Source of the DNA: JAUIIK01 sp041390865
Lineage (GTDB): Bacteria > Chloroflexota > Chloroflexia > Thermomicrobiales > CFX8
Assembly (NCBI GenBank): GCA_041390865.1
Contig: JAWKPC010000010.1
Span: 1-64,000, forward strand
Reading direction: 5' to 3'
Length of the DNA: 64,000 bases
The notes under the pieces are model-generated. The model was not told the DNA's origin, did no database searches, and was given only the letters and a program-made list of their open reading frames with translations. Shown here in pieces: positions 18,401-27,968 of the stretch (positions are counted from its first letter, which is position 1; the number at the start of each line of letters is the position of its first letter). The position numbers and the translations under genes were made by a program.

Positions 18401-19599
18401 CCGAACCGACTGGACCACTCAAGGGAATCAAGGTCGTCGATCTGACGCGGGTCATGGCCGGCCCCTACGCGACGCTGATGCTCGGCGATATGGGCGCAGA
18501 CGTCATCAAGATCGAACGGCCCGGCGCAGGGGACGATACCCGTGCCTGGGGACCGCCCTGGGTCGAGAAGGAAGGCGCCCCGCGCGAGTCGGGCTACTTT
18601 CTGTCGGTGAACCGCAACAAGCGCTCGATCACGCTGGACCTGAAGACCGATGAAGGCAAGGACGTCCTCTGGAAGCTGATCGAGAGCGCCGACGTCCTGG
18701 TCGAGAATTTCTCTCCTGGCACGATGGGCCGCCTGGGTTTTGACGCGGAGACTGTCCATGCCCGCAAGCCGGAGATGGTCTACTGCTCGATCTCCGGCTT
18801 CGGTCAGACCGGACCCGGCCACGACCGGACCGCCTACGATCTGATCATCCAGGGCATGAGCGGGATGATGAGCGTCACCGGACCGCCGGGACAACCGACG
18901 AAGATGGGCGTGCCGATCGCCGACATCGCCGCCGGGATGTGGGCGGCCTATGCCGTCGTCTCGGCGCTCTTCCACCGGGAGCGGACCGGCGAGGGGCAGC
19001 ACATCGACACGACCATGCTCGGCGGACAGGTCGCCCTCCTGACATTCCAGGCCGCGATCTACTTCGCAAGCGGCAATGTCCCGGAGATGACCTGGAACGC
19101 CCACCCGATCGTCGCGCCTTACCAGACCTTCCCGACGAAGGACGGTCATGTGAACATCGCCGTCGGCAACGATCGCTTCTGGCAATCCTTCGTCAAGGTC
19201 ATGGAACTGGACGAGTATCTGGAAGATCCCCGGTTCATCGACAACGAGGGCCGGATCACCAACCTGCCCGAGCTTGAAACGATCATCGAGGAACGCTTCG
19301 CGGACTTCACGACCGACGAGATCGTCAGAAAGCTCGACGCCGCTGGCGTACCTTGCGGCCCGATCCTGACCGTGCCGGAAGTCTTCTCCGACGAGCAGGC
19401 CCAGTATCTCGGCCTGGAACGGCGAGTGAATCACGCGACGCTCGGCGAGATCTCGACGACCGGCTTTCCCTTCGGGATGTCCCGGACCGATCCGAGCGCT
19501 CACCTCCCGCCGCCGCTGCTCGGCCAGCATACGGAAGAAGTGCTCGCCGAGCTTGGCTATTCGACCGAAGAGATCGAGAAGATGACGTCCGGCTCCTAG
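18397..19599 (+). CDS. Class III CoA-transferase (CaiB/BaiF family)
   Basis: 400 residues, standard for the family. Moves CoA between a thioester and a carboxylic acid through an aspartyl intermediate. Seen here: the N-terminal VVDLTRVMAGPYATLMLGDM, KIERPGAGDDTR, the middle CSISGFGQTGP, and GVPIADIAAGMWAAYA, whose Asp is at the catalytic position. The C-terminal half contains HPIVAPYQTFPTKDGHVNIA, also typical. Substrate is unknown; relatives act on formate/oxalate, carnitine, succinate/benzylsuccinate and others. Its ATG overlaps the preceding stop (ATGA, 18397-18400), so the two are translationally coupled. Confidence 0.9.
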   Translation: MTEPTGPLKGIKVVDLTRVMAGPYATLMLGDMGADVIKIERPGAGDDTRAWGPPWVEKEGAPRESGYFLSVNRNKRSITLDLKTDEGKDVLWKLIESADVLVENFSPGTMGRLGFDAETVHARKPEMVYCSISGFGQTGPGHDRTAYDLIIQGMSGMMSVTGPPGQPTKMGVPIADIAAGMWAAYAVVSALFHRERTGEGQHIDTTMLGGQVALLTFQAAIYFASGNVPEMTWNAHPIVAPYQTFPTKDGHVNIAVGNDRFWQSFVKVMELDEYLEDPRFIDNEGRITNLPELETIIEERFADFTTDEIVRKLDAAGVPCGPILTVPEVFSDEQAQYLGLERRVNHATLGEISTTGFPFGMSRTDPSAHLPPPLLGQHTEEVLAELGYSTEEIEKMTSGS

Positions 19600-19757
19600 G
19601 TCAAGACAGGTTCGCGGATCGCGCGTCGCGCATTCCGCGCCCGGTAGTGGCAGGACGGTTGTGACAAACTCTCCAGGGAGCGAAGGCTGAGCCCACCTTC
19701 TGGAATGCGGGAACAGACTGAGAACTCGATGGGCCTCGATTCCGGCCAACATCGCCG

Positions 19758-20540
19758 GTGTTTAGCAATACAGAGCTTGCCCTGGCGTTCTTCGTCGCCG
19801 TCGCGGGTGGAATGATCAATGGCATCGCCGGCGGCGGGACTGTCCTGGTGTTCCCGATGCTGGTCTGGCTTGGCCTCGGCCCGGTCGAGGCGAACGTCAC
19901 GAACGCCGTCTCGCTCTGGACAGCGTCGCTCGGTGGCGCGCTCGGGTTCGGCGAAGCGCTCCGCCGGACGCGGCGCTGGTGGTTCTGGATGTCGATTCCG
20001 GCCGCTCTGGGTGGCCTCGCCGGCGCACTGCTGCTCGTCCTGCTCCCGGCCGGGATCTTCGAATCCTCGGCTCCGTTTTTCGTCTTGTCTGCGACGCTGC
20101 TGATGCTCTCACAACCGGTTTTGCGGCGTCAGCTTGAACATCTCACCGACGGAGACGACGAGGACCGGATATCGACCGCCGTAAAGATTGCCGCAACGAT
20201 CGCCGTCTTCGTCATCTCGATCTACGGCGGCTACTTCGGAGCAGGGCTCGGGATTTTCCTGCTCGTCGCGCTCGGCCTGCTCGGCGTCGGAAATCTCGTG
20301 CGGGCCAACGGGCTGAAGAACGTCTTCAGCTTCCTGATCAAGGGAGTCGCCGTGCTCTCGTTCGCGATCACCGGCAATGTCGTCTGGAAGATCGCCCTGG
20401 TGCTGATGGTCGGCTCCGTCCTCGGGGCCTTCGTCGCCGCCCGGCTGGGATCCCGGATCAGCGCCCGCGCCCTCCGCTACTCGATCATCGGCGTCGGCTT
20501 CATCATGTCGGCCCTGATGTTCGCCGGCATCGCCGGATAA
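19758..20540 (+). CDS. TSUP-family (TauE/SafE) membrane exporter
   Basis: 260 residues with about eight hydrophobic segments arranged as two similar halves. The first half has GGMINGIAGGGTVLVFPML and the second GGYFGAGLGIFLLVALGLLG, the duplicated glycine-rich helix of the TSUP family, which exports sulfite, sulfoacetate or other organosulfur anions across the inner membrane. The GTG start at 19758 gives a full first helix but has no strong ribosome-binding site, so the exact start is uncertain. It follows the CoA-transferase by 158 bases on the same strand. Confidence 0.85.
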   Translation: MFSNTELALAFFVAVAGGMINGIAGGGTVLVFPMLVWLGLGPVEANVTNAVSLWTASLGGALGFGEALRRTRRWWFWMSIPAALGGLAGALLLVLLPAGIFESSAPFFVLSATLLMLSQPVLRRQLEHLTDGDDEDRISTAVKIAATIAVFVISIYGGYFGAGLGIFLLVALGLLGVGNLVRANGLKNVFSFLIKGVAVLSFAITGNVVWKIALVLMVGSVLGAFVAARLGSRISARALRYSIIGVGFIMSALMFAGIAG

Positions 20541-20545
20541 GTCAG

Positions 20546-20607
20546 GCGTTCTACGTTATGTAGAAACGCGCCGCCGGCGGTGTCTCTACAATAGCCGTTG
20601 TTTTTTC
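20546..20607. terminator. Possible terminator between convergent TSUP and allE genes
   Basis: A hairpin with one bulge (GCGTTCTAC at 20546-20554 against GTAGAAACGC at 20560-20569) lies six bases past the TSUP stop. A run of six T follows only at 20602-20607, after a further C/G-rich stretch. The match to a canonical terminator is weak. Confidence 0.3.
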
Positions 20608-20609
20608 GC

Positions 20610-21386
20610 TCAGAACTTCACGTCGCGGTTGACGTCCTTGTAGAGCAGGTACGACGCCTCGCCCCAGCCGGTGCAGAAGCAGAACTGCGGGCAATAGGAC
20701 GCCATCCAGATAAAGTCATCCGCTTGCACCTCGTGGAGATCGCCCGCCAGCTGGTAGAGCATCTGCCCCTCCAGCATGTAGAGGCCGTGCTCCATGATGT
20801 GCGTCTCGACGTACGGGAAATAGGTGCCCGGCTCGAAGCCGAGGATGTTCATGTGCATGTCGAACGCGATGTCGTCCGGCGGCAGGAGGTACTGCCAGTA
20901 GCGGCCGTCAGTATGCGGCCGGTCCTTCTCGACGTTATCCCGGTGGCCGACCACTGGATCGGGCACGGCGACATCGATCCGCTCGTAGGGCCGCTTGATC
21001 CAGAGCAGCCGGGAGTCCTCATCGTGATTCCGAATGGCGTACCGGTGCCCGGTCGGGACGTAGCAGTAGCCGTGCGGGGTCAACTCGTGGTCCGAGCCGC
21101 CGATCTCGACGGTGACGGAGCCGCTCAGCAGATAGAAGAAGTGCTCCAGTCCATCATCCCGACCGACGGTCGTCCCTCCGCCCGGACCGATCTCCAGGAG
21201 AATCTGGGCGAACCGTGCGCCCATCTCGGGCGAGGTCTGGAATCGCACCGTCGTGTTCTCGAATCCCGGCAACCGGCTTGCCAGTATCCCATCTGGCGGC
21301 ATGACTGAATACTGCGGCGTAACCACGCCACGATTATGGGCGTAGATCCCGAACGGCAGCGATTTGGTCCCAGAACGATCTTCCAT
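20610..21386 (-). CDS. allE: (S)-ureidoglycine aminohydrolase (bicupin)
   Basis: About 258 residues. Releases ammonia from (S)-ureidoglycine to give ureidoglycolate in the allantoin/purine breakdown pathway, using manganese. Two cupin barrels are visible; the second carries the metal-binding cluster in VETHIMEHGLYMLEG and the family's closing stretch CFCTGWGEASYLLYKDVNRD. The ATG at 21386 has AGGGAG six bases upstream and is preferred over the upstream start at 21425. No other allantoin gene (allantoinase, AllC, AllD) is in the window, so it stands alone, which weakens certainty about the pathway but not the family. Confidence 0.82.
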   Translation of the reverse strand: MEDRSGTKSLPFGIYAHNRGVVTPQYSVMPPDGILASRLPGFENTTVRFQTSPEMGARFAQILLEIGPGGGTTVGRDDGLEHFFYLLSGSVTVEIGGSDHELTPHGYCYVPTGHRYAIRNHDEDSRLLWIKRPYERIDVAVPDPVVGHRDNVEKDRPHTDGRYWQYLLPPDDIAFDMHMNILGFEPGTYFPYVETHIMEHGLYMLEGQMLYQLAGDLHEVQADDFIWMASYCPQFCFCTGWGEASYLLYKDVNRDVKF

Positions 21387-21483
21387 CGTATCTCCCTGAT
21401 TTCCAGACTCGATTCGTCCCCGCACTCTAGCCTGATTCGGGAGACCGATGCGCTGATCCAGAGGAGATCAGAGATATGAAGCG

Positions 21484-23028
21484 CTACGGTAACGGCAGCA
21501 GCTGGCCAATGCCCGGTTCGCCTTCCTCGGCGGTCCAGCCCCCGACTTCGGAGAGCGAATCCAGATCAACGACGATCACCTCGCTGCCGTTGTCGGTGAT
21601 GACAGCTACGTAGGCATATTGTCTGCTAAGGACCATCGATTCCCGGCCGCGGAGAGGCCGCCCCGGCAATTCGAATGTGTTCAGGACATCGCCGCTCGAG
21701 ATATCGAGAATCCGTAGGGCATGTTCGTTGTTTTCGTCACGATCATCAACGAAATAGACGTCCGACGCGGTGTGGACGATCAAATGGTCAGATCCAGGGA
21801 TTCTTGCCAGAGCGACGATCCCGAGAACATGGGACTGCCAGAGCTGCCTGCCCGTTTCGAGATCCATCAGCCAGACTGGATAGTGAGCGGCGGTCTGCAG
21901 TTCCTGGCGGTCGGAACTCAAGATCTCGTAGGCATTCGCAAATGCGACGGCCTTCCTGTCCTCCAGATCGAGGGCAAAACCATTCATGACGCCGCGAGCG
22001 GCCGCCGAGGCTGAGGGAACGAGCCAGGCGCCGAACCGCTCTAGCCAGGAGGCGCCTTCGTCGAGCGTGTATCGATCCAGAACCTCTCCTGCTTCGAGAT
22101 CGACGACGACGCCCTCCGGACTGTCAGCAAGACCGACGTACAAACGCGTCCCGTCCGCGCTCCAGTCCAGACCGGGAGTCACAACATCGATCGGATAGGC
22201 ATCCGGCTCCCGACTATCGACCGGTACGGAGCCTGAGAGCACGTCTACCAGCTCGACGGTCTCGATTTCTTCGGGACGCTCCAAATCGAAAATAAGCAAC
22301 TGGGCATCGCCAGCTGCGAACTCCCCGAGAACGTACCCGTTTAGCGTTGAAAGGTTCTGTTGAACAGGCACACCGAAGACATACCACATACGTTCGTCGA
22401 AGCTGATCCGATAATCCAGCGGAACAAAATCAGCGGGAAGGCTCCCGATCTGCTCCCGCGCGCCGCTATTGAGGTCGAGACGGTGAAGCACTCGCATCCC
22501 GGTTCCCCGCGTTCTGGCTGTCCAATACAAGTGCGAGCCGTCGACGGAGAACTGAGGGTTAGCAGCGTCCGCGTAGCCCATCGCCATCGGCCACTCTGCA
22601 ACACTGGACTCCGTCCACTCAACAAGGTCCACGATGTGAAGAACAACCTTCCCCGGGTCCATCGAACTCATCGGGTCGCCGGGGATATGTGCGACAAGCG
22701 CCGCCACGGTACCGTCCGGGCTCACGGCGGTTTCGATGAAGCCGCCCGCCTGTCCACGTTCGATCTCTATCGGCTCGTAGCCGGGCAGCGGCTCGAGTGT
22801 CAGCGAATCGACTGGTTGGAAAAGACTCGCCGAGTCGTGCCAGTCCCATGGGTCCCACAACGCAAGCAGTGGGAACGGTGAAGCAGGCACAACGTCGGGA
22901 GCAACCATCTCGAGATCACCGTCCGACATGCCGGCAGCTTGCGAACCCTCAGAATCCAGACCGAACGCGAGCATGAAGAAGCTGGCCAGGACCGTCAGTA
23001 TGGCGAACGGGACAACAGAGCGATGCAT
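21484..23028 (-). CDS. Secreted beta-propeller-like protein of unknown function
   Basis: 514 residues. An N-terminal signal peptide (VVPFAILTVLASFFMLAFG) is followed by repeating segments of the type xxxFSVDGSHLYWTA, LDWSADGTRLYVGL and AYVAVITDNGSEVIVVDL. These resemble the blades of WD40/YVTN or TolB-like propellers, with values held in DLxxG turns. No catalytic motif stands out, and no lipobox, so it is probably released or held at the surface by other means. Proteins of this layout are common in Chloroflexota and usually uncharacterised. It sits alone between allE and serA on the same strand. Confidence 0.65.
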   Translation of the reverse strand: MHRSVVPFAILTVLASFFMLAFGLDSEGSQAAGMSDGDLEMVAPDVVPASPFPLLALWDPWDWHDSASLFQPVDSLTLEPLPGYEPIEIERGQAGGFIETAVSPDGTVAALVAHIPGDPMSSMDPGKVVLHIVDLVEWTESSVAEWPMAMGYADAANPQFSVDGSHLYWTARTRGTGMRVLHRLDLNSGAREQIGSLPADFVPLDYRISFDERMWYVFGVPVQQNLSTLNGYVLGEFAAGDAQLLIFDLERPEEIETVELVDVLSGSVPVDSREPDAYPIDVVTPGLDWSADGTRLYVGLADSPEGVVVDLEAGEVLDRYTLDEGASWLERFGAWLVPSASAAARGVMNGFALDLEDRKAVAFANAYEILSSDRQELQTAAHYPVWLMDLETGRQLWQSHVLGIVALARIPGSDHLIVHTASDVYFVDDRDENNEHALRILDISSGDVLNTFELPGRPLRGRESMVLSRQYAYVAVITDNGSEVIVVDLDSLSEVGGWTAEEGEPGIGQLLPLP

Positions 23029-23165
23029 GCGCCTCTACTTCAGCGTGCAAACATTCAACATGTACTACGCAGATAACGAGAAAAGGTAACGCGGTTTTGA
23101 GAGACGGATCACGTCGAAGTGCAGTCCGTCGCCACTACTCACGTTGTCAAATCGAGTGCGCCGGT

Positions 23166-24779
23166 TTACACATCCTCCGCACCGGGCAGGGAGACGACGT
23201 AGGCGTTGTCGATGTCCAGCGTTGTCTTGATCTCGTGGAGGACCTCGTCACCTATCGCGTCGTCGACGTTGAGGACCATCAGGGCCTCGCCACCAATATC
23301 ATGACGTCCGAGCTGCATGCCGGCGATGTTGACGCCGTGGCGGCCGAGGATCGTCCCGACCCGGCCGACGACGCCGGGGACGTCACGGTGGTGGGTGATC
23401 AGAACGTCGCCTGCCAGCGGGTGGCCCAGCGAGAAACGATCGACTTCGTAGATCCCGACGTCGTTGCCCGACCAGCGGATCGTGACGTGATGGGTATCGT
23501 CGTTCTGGACTTCGAACGCGAACTCGACGTCCTCGCCTTCCGGGGTGTTGTAACGGGACAGGTGCTGCTCGATCTCCAGGTCTCGGGCGATCATCCGGGC
23601 GTTGACCGGCGATACCCGGGCGTCAGACCATTGCTCCAGGCTGGCTGCCAGCGCCGCGCTGAACACAAGCTCGTAGACCTCGTCCGAGAGGTTGCCTCTG
23701 GCCGTCATTGAGAAAGAGCCCGGAACATTTGGCTCGAGCACGCTCAGCAACCGTCCGGCCGCGCTGGCCGCCCGGCCGATCCGGCGGGACGCGGCGGGCT
23801 CGATCTGCGCCGCCGGGAGGTTGACTGCATTCGGCACGGCCTCACCCCGCAGGGCAGCCAGCACCGAATGGCTGATCATCTCGCCGACCGCCGCCAGCGC
23901 CTCGTTGCTGCTGCCGCCGAGGTGGGGCGTCAGGACGACGTTCGTCCGTCCCCAGAGCGGGCTGGACAGCAGGGGCTCCTCCGGGAACACATCGACCCCG
24001 GCGCCGGCGATCTTGCCGGAATCCAGCGCTTCGGCTAGCGCTTCGTGATCGATGACCTCGCCCCGGGCAGCGTTGATAACGACGGCGCCATCCTTGATCT
24101 GGCGCAGCGCCTCGGCGTCGAGGTAGTGATATGTCTCGGCGGTCAACGGGACGTGGTAGGAGATGACATCGCTCGTCCCGAGCAATTCGAGGTAGCTGAC
24201 CCGCTCGACATCGTTCTCACGGAAAATATCGGCGCTGACGTACGGGTCGTGGGCGATGACGTGGCAACCGAATGCCTGGAGCCGTTCGGCGACGACCCGG
24301 CCCACCCGGCCAAGTCCGACGATGCCGACCGTCTTCCCGCGCAGGTCGAAGAGCTTGAAGCGCTTGCGCTCCCACTTGCCGGCGTGCATCGATGCGTTGG
24401 CCTCGGGAAGCTGGCGCGCGACTGAAAGCATCAACGCGATCGTGTGCTCGCCCGCTGAATAGCGGTTGGCGCCCGGTGCGTTGAGGACGATGATGCCTGC
24501 CTCGGTCGCGGCTTCGACATCGACGTTGTCGATCCCTACCCCGGCTCGCGCGACGACCCGAAGATTCTTCGCTTGCCCGAGCAATTCCCGGGTCGCCTGG
24601 GTTTCGCTCCGGACGACAAGCGCATCGGCGTCCCGGACGGCGTCGAACAGTGCCGCCACGTTGGTGCCGTCGACATCGACGATCCGGCCGTGGGCCGAAA
24701 GGACCTCTCGCGCCTGGGCGTCGATGACGTCGCTGACGACGATTGTCGGTCGGTCGGATTGCGAGGCGTGCTCATTCAC
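23166..24779 (-). CDS. serA: D-3-phosphoglycerate dehydrogenase
   Basis: 537 residues, the long form with an extra regulatory domain. Oxidises 3-phosphoglycerate with NAD as the first step of serine synthesis. The Rossmann motif VGIVGLGRVGRVVAERL is followed by the catalytic Arg in INAARGEVIDHEAL, the Glu in VFPEEPLL and the His in LTPHLGGSSNEAL. After about residue 320 comes the allosteric-substrate-binding domain, then a C-terminal ACT domain (VLITHHRDVPGVVGRVG), the usual site of serine feedback. The GTG start overlaps the stop of the upstream HAD gene by four bases (GTGA), so the pair is coupled. Confidence 0.93.
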   Translation of the reverse strand: MNEHASQSDRPTIVVSDVIDAQAREVLSAHGRIVDVDGTNVAALFDAVRDADALVVRSETQATRELLGQAKNLRVVARAGVGIDNVDVEAATEAGIIVLNAPGANRYSAGEHTIALMLSVARQLPEANASMHAGKWERKRFKLFDLRGKTVGIVGLGRVGRVVAERLQAFGCHVIAHDPYVSADIFRENDVERVSYLELLGTSDVISYHVPLTAETYHYLDAEALRQIKDGAVVINAARGEVIDHEALAEALDSGKIAGAGVDVFPEEPLLSSPLWGRTNVVLTPHLGGSSNEALAAVGEMISHSVLAALRGEAVPNAVNLPAAQIEPAASRRIGRAASAAGRLLSVLEPNVPGSFSMTARGNLSDEVYELVFSAALAASLEQWSDARVSPVNARMIARDLEIEQHLSRYNTPEGEDVEFAFEVQNDDTHHVTIRWSGNDVGIYEVDRFSLGHPLAGDVLITHHRDVPGVVGRVGTILGRHGVNIAGMQLGRHDIGGEALMVLNVDDAIGDEVLHEIKTTLDIDNAYVVSLPGAEDV

Positions 24780-25312
24780 GATGCGCTCAAACTCCTGATG
24801 GCTGCGTCCAGATCCCGTAGCTGGCAGATCGACGACGGAAGACCGCTGGCGTCCTGCTCCGCCAACAGAATCGAACGTATCCCGGCCGCGTCGTAATCCC
24901 GAGCGTGCCTCGCGCTGTCCTCGATGGCATGAGTAACACCGGCGAGTCTGGCACGATCGACCTTGCGTTCATCGAAGATGATCTCGCAGCCGCTGAGGCC
25001 GTGACTGGATAGCCAATCTTCGGTCATCTGGCGTGATGCTTCGGGCCGAGCAGTGATGATGCAGACGTTTTCGGAGCCAACGAGGTCGATCAGTTGTTTG
25101 AGGAATTTGACGGCGCTCCGGGCAGGTTCGAGCCGCGACGCCGGACCGTCGTCGCTGTACACCCAGGCGCGGATCTCGTCGCTGATGCCGAATCCGGCGG
25201 AATCGACGAACACCGAATCCGGAAGGGAAAGGCCGTACTTCTCGTTAGCGGCCCAGGCAAGCGGGGCGGGAAACTCCGTCAGAACACCATCGATATCAAC
25301 TGCAACCCGCAA
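24776..25312 (-). CDS. HAD-superfamily 5'-nucleotidase-like phosphatase
   Basis: 178 residues. The N-terminal DIDGVLTEF gives the two catalytic Asp of HAD phosphatases (D-x-D-G); the Thr/Ser loop is CIITARPEAS; the Lys region is FDERKVDRA; and the metal-binding acidic motif is AIEDSARHARDY. The closest resemblance is to cytosolic 5'(3')-deoxyribonucleotidases and related hypothetical nucleotidases. The TTG start is supported by GTGAGG just upstream. Because it is translationally coupled to serA, a phosphatase role linked to serine or one-carbon metabolism is possible, but the substrate is unknown. Confidence 0.75.
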   Translation of the reverse strand: MRVAVDIDGVLTEFPAPLAWAANEKYGLSLPDSVFVDSAGFGISDEIRAWVYSDDGPASRLEPARSAVKFLKQLIDLVGSENVCIITARPEASRQMTEDWLSSHGLSGCEIIFDERKVDRARLAGVTHAIEDSARHARDYDAAGIRSILLAEQDASGLPSSICQLRDLDAAIRSLSAS

Positions 25313-25352
25313 CGTGCCTCACATCCGTTCGTCTATGGTTCTTGCCGCCTGA

Positions 25353-27968
25353 CTATTCGTCGAGATAGACCGAGAAATCCGTCGCCAGGAAGATTCCGGT
25401 TCCGACCGCCACCAGACCGGCGCTTCCGACCGTCAATCCCTCGTGCGAAGCGTGCCCGACGAGCTCGCCGTCGACTTCCAGCCAGAGATCCGATCCGCTG
25501 CTCAGCAGAGCGACCTCGACGCCATTCGCCAGCTGCGCCGGTTCGAGATAGTTCTCTTCCATAACCAGCAGCTCGTCACCCTGGGCGGACGAGTACACAA
25601 GACTCACGCCGCCGGTCGCCCAGATGCAGGCCTGATAGCGGTCGCCGTTCGCCGGCTCTCGCCGGGCAACGACACAGTAGGCACCGGTCGCATCCTCCGA
25701 GAGAATCCTGACTGTACTCTCGACGATGCCATCCGAGAAGGCCAGCTGCGGGACCAGCGCGCCGATCTCGAAGCCTTCGGTATTTACCTCGATCAGGTAA
25801 CCCTCTTCGACGACCGTGCGCGAGCCTTCGTCAATCGTCGCCGAGCCGAGCAGATCGAAACCGGCAGTGAACGTCGCCTCGCCACGCACTGGCGGAGTGG
25901 GCTCATCACCGGGCTCGTCACCCGGTTCGTCCGGCGGCTCGGGCTGCGGCTCCATCTGCTCGCCGTAGCGCCAGGTGAAATAGTGCAGGCCAACGTTCCC
26001 CATCTCGACCCGCCAGGCCAGGGGATTCGCCGGCGTATAGGTCAGGCACCGGCGCTCGAAGCACTGCATCAGCACGTCCTGGACCGCGTCGGCGACCTTG
26101 ACCTTCGCCCAGTACGCCTCGGTGATCGGCAGACCGGTGGCGAAAAACCAGGGATCGAAGAGCGGTCCTTCGACAAGACCATCGCCCGTCGCGATCAATC
26201 CGCTCGAGTTCAGATAGTCCCAGAAGACGTTCGCAACGCGATGACCGGTCGTCTCATCGAGATGGGACCCTACGACGCCATAGCTGATCAACAATGCGTC
26301 CGATCCGATCGTGCCGTCGCGGGAGATCGTCTGCGAAATCGGAAGATTCTCGGACACCGGCGGGGCGTCGAGGAGATCTCCGAACGCGGCGTAGGTCGGG
26401 CCGAGCACGTCGTCCGGGTCGCCCGCCACATTCACGTCGGCGGGCTCGCGATCGATGAACTCCCCGTCGCCGACCTGCATCCGGCCAGTAACCAGCTCGT
26501 TCACCAGCAGGCCGTTCGTGACGTACCAGGTCGCTTCGCGATCGTCGAACGGGTTGGTAATCTCCATCCGGCTCTTGTCGTAGTAATAGACGAGCCGGAC
26601 ATTGTGCTGAGCCTGCTCGTATTGCTCGTAGCGATAGTAGGGCGGCGGGTCCTGACCCCAGAGCCATGTGCGCTGGACCTCGGCGCCGGCGACCGGACTA
26701 TCCGCCGGGTACCAGGTGTCGTACATCGCTTCGAACGCGACGAGCCGCACGGCGGCCTCGGCGTCCATCTGACCGGCGCCGACTCCCGCCTCGTTGCCGG
26801 GATCGCCTGAATCGATCGCCGTCGAGGTGATGAGCTGGCGGACATCCTCGGGACCTAGATCGCCGTTGATCGACCGCATCAACGCGGCGACGCCCGATGC
26901 GATCGCAACGGCAAACGAGGTGCCCGAAACCGGCTGATTCTTGAGGACGTTCGTCCAGCCGTCGCCGGTGCTCTCCGACCAGTGCGGCGAGTAGATGAGG
27001 ACGCCGGGAGCGGCGAAGTCGACGGTCGATACGACCGACGAGAAAGTAGCGCGATTGCCCAGGCTATCGAGCGCACCGACCGAGATCGATTCGGGATAGC
27101 TGGCCGGATAGCTGATTTTCGAGGCCCGGTTACCGGCCGCCGCGAGGACGGGGATGCCGGCGTCGTAGGCGTAGCGGACCGCATCCTGCTCGATTTGGGA
27201 CGGGGTTTCAGCGCCGAGACTCAGATTGATGACATCCGCGCCGTGGTCAACGGCCCAGTAGATCCCGTTTGCAATCGACGTCGTGGAAATGAAGTCTTTG
27301 TCGTCGAGCACGCGGATCGGCATGATCTTGGCATCCATCGCCGACCCTACGGTGCCCTGACCGTTGGACCCGCTCGCCGCGATGATTCCCGCAACGTGGG
27401 TGCCGTGGCCGTCGATGTCGGCCCAGTTATCGTCATCGTCGACGGCGTTGTAGCCGTCAACCAGCTTGCCGGCCAGATCCGGATGAGTCGGGCTGACTCC
27501 GCTGTCAACGATCGCGACGACGGTCGCATCCGTTCCGGTCGAGATGTTCCATGCTTCCGGGAGATTAACCTGCTGGACCCACTCCCGCTGAAGCTCGTAG
27601 TCCGGCTCGGACGTGGGCTCCCAGAGCAGCTGCCGGCCTTGCTCCAGTTCGGCGATGAGCACGTCGGAGTGTTGTTGAAGGACGCCGAGAGCCCGCAATG
27701 CCGCCCGTTCGTCGTCGTATCCAATGCTGACGACGTTGGCGGTCGAAGAGAGGACGCGAACCGATCCGTCGCCGATACCCTGCAGCGCCGTACCGCGATA
27801 TGAATCCAGCACGGCGTCGACTTCGGTATCAGGGCTGAGCTTGATGACGAGCTGTCTGGCTTGAGGAGGCGGGCTCTCGTCTGCTCGAGCGGATACGATC
27901 GACGTCACCGAAAGAACAGCCAGGAGCGCGCTGAGGAACACAAGCCCACTTCGTCGTAGCAAATTCAC
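25353..27968 (-). CDS. Secreted subtilisin-like serine protease (S8) with C-terminal lectin-like domain
   Basis: 871 residues. After a signal peptide (about 1-29) and a propeptide-like stretch comes a subtilase domain with the complete triad: Asp in VAIVDSGVSPTHPDL (near 154), His in DGHGTHVAGIIAA (near 189) and Ser in GTSFAVAIASGVAAL (near 350). The middle part ends with CFERRCLTYTPANP and VEMGNVGLHYFTWRYG, a domain I know mainly from secreted Chloroflexota proteins. A Glu/Pro/Asp linker with PGDEPGDEP repeats leads to a C-terminal beta-sandwich of about 190 residues resembling DUF1080/LamG folds. Probably an extracellular protein-degrading enzyme. Confidence 0.88.
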   Translation of the reverse strand: MNLLRRSGLVFLSALLAVLSVTSIVSARADESPPPQARQLVIKLSPDTEVDAVLDSYRGTALQGIGDGSVRVLSSTANVVSIGYDDERAALRALGVLQQHSDVLIAELEQGRQLLWEPTSEPDYELQREWVQQVNLPEAWNISTGTDATVVAIVDSGVSPTHPDLAGKLVDGYNAVDDDDNWADIDGHGTHVAGIIAASGSNGQGTVGSAMDAKIMPIRVLDDKDFISTTSIANGIYWAVDHGADVINLSLGAETPSQIEQDAVRYAYDAGIPVLAAAGNRASKISYPASYPESISVGALDSLGNRATFSSVVSTVDFAAPGVLIYSPHWSESTGDGWTNVLKNQPVSGTSFAVAIASGVAALMRSINGDLGPEDVRQLITSTAIDSGDPGNEAGVGAGQMDAEAAVRLVAFEAMYDTWYPADSPVAGAEVQRTWLWGQDPPPYYRYEQYEQAQHNVRLVYYYDKSRMEITNPFDDREATWYVTNGLLVNELVTGRMQVGDGEFIDREPADVNVAGDPDDVLGPTYAAFGDLLDAPPVSENLPISQTISRDGTIGSDALLISYGVVGSHLDETTGHRVANVFWDYLNSSGLIATGDGLVEGPLFDPWFFATGLPITEAYWAKVKVADAVQDVLMQCFERRCLTYTPANPLAWRVEMGNVGLHYFTWRYGEQMEPQPEPPDEPGDEPGDEPTPPVRGEATFTAGFDLLGSATIDEGSRTVVEEGYLIEVNTEGFEIGALVPQLAFSDGIVESTVRILSEDATGAYCVVARREPANGDRYQACIWATGGVSLVYSSAQGDELLVMEENYLEPAQLANGVEVALLSSGSDLWLEVDGELVGHASHEGLTVGSAGLVAVGTGIFLATDFSVYLDE

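Noticed and set aside
18286..19752. Minus-strand frame of 488 codons
   Set aside because: Antisense shadow of the CoA-transferase gene, which has all its family motifs.
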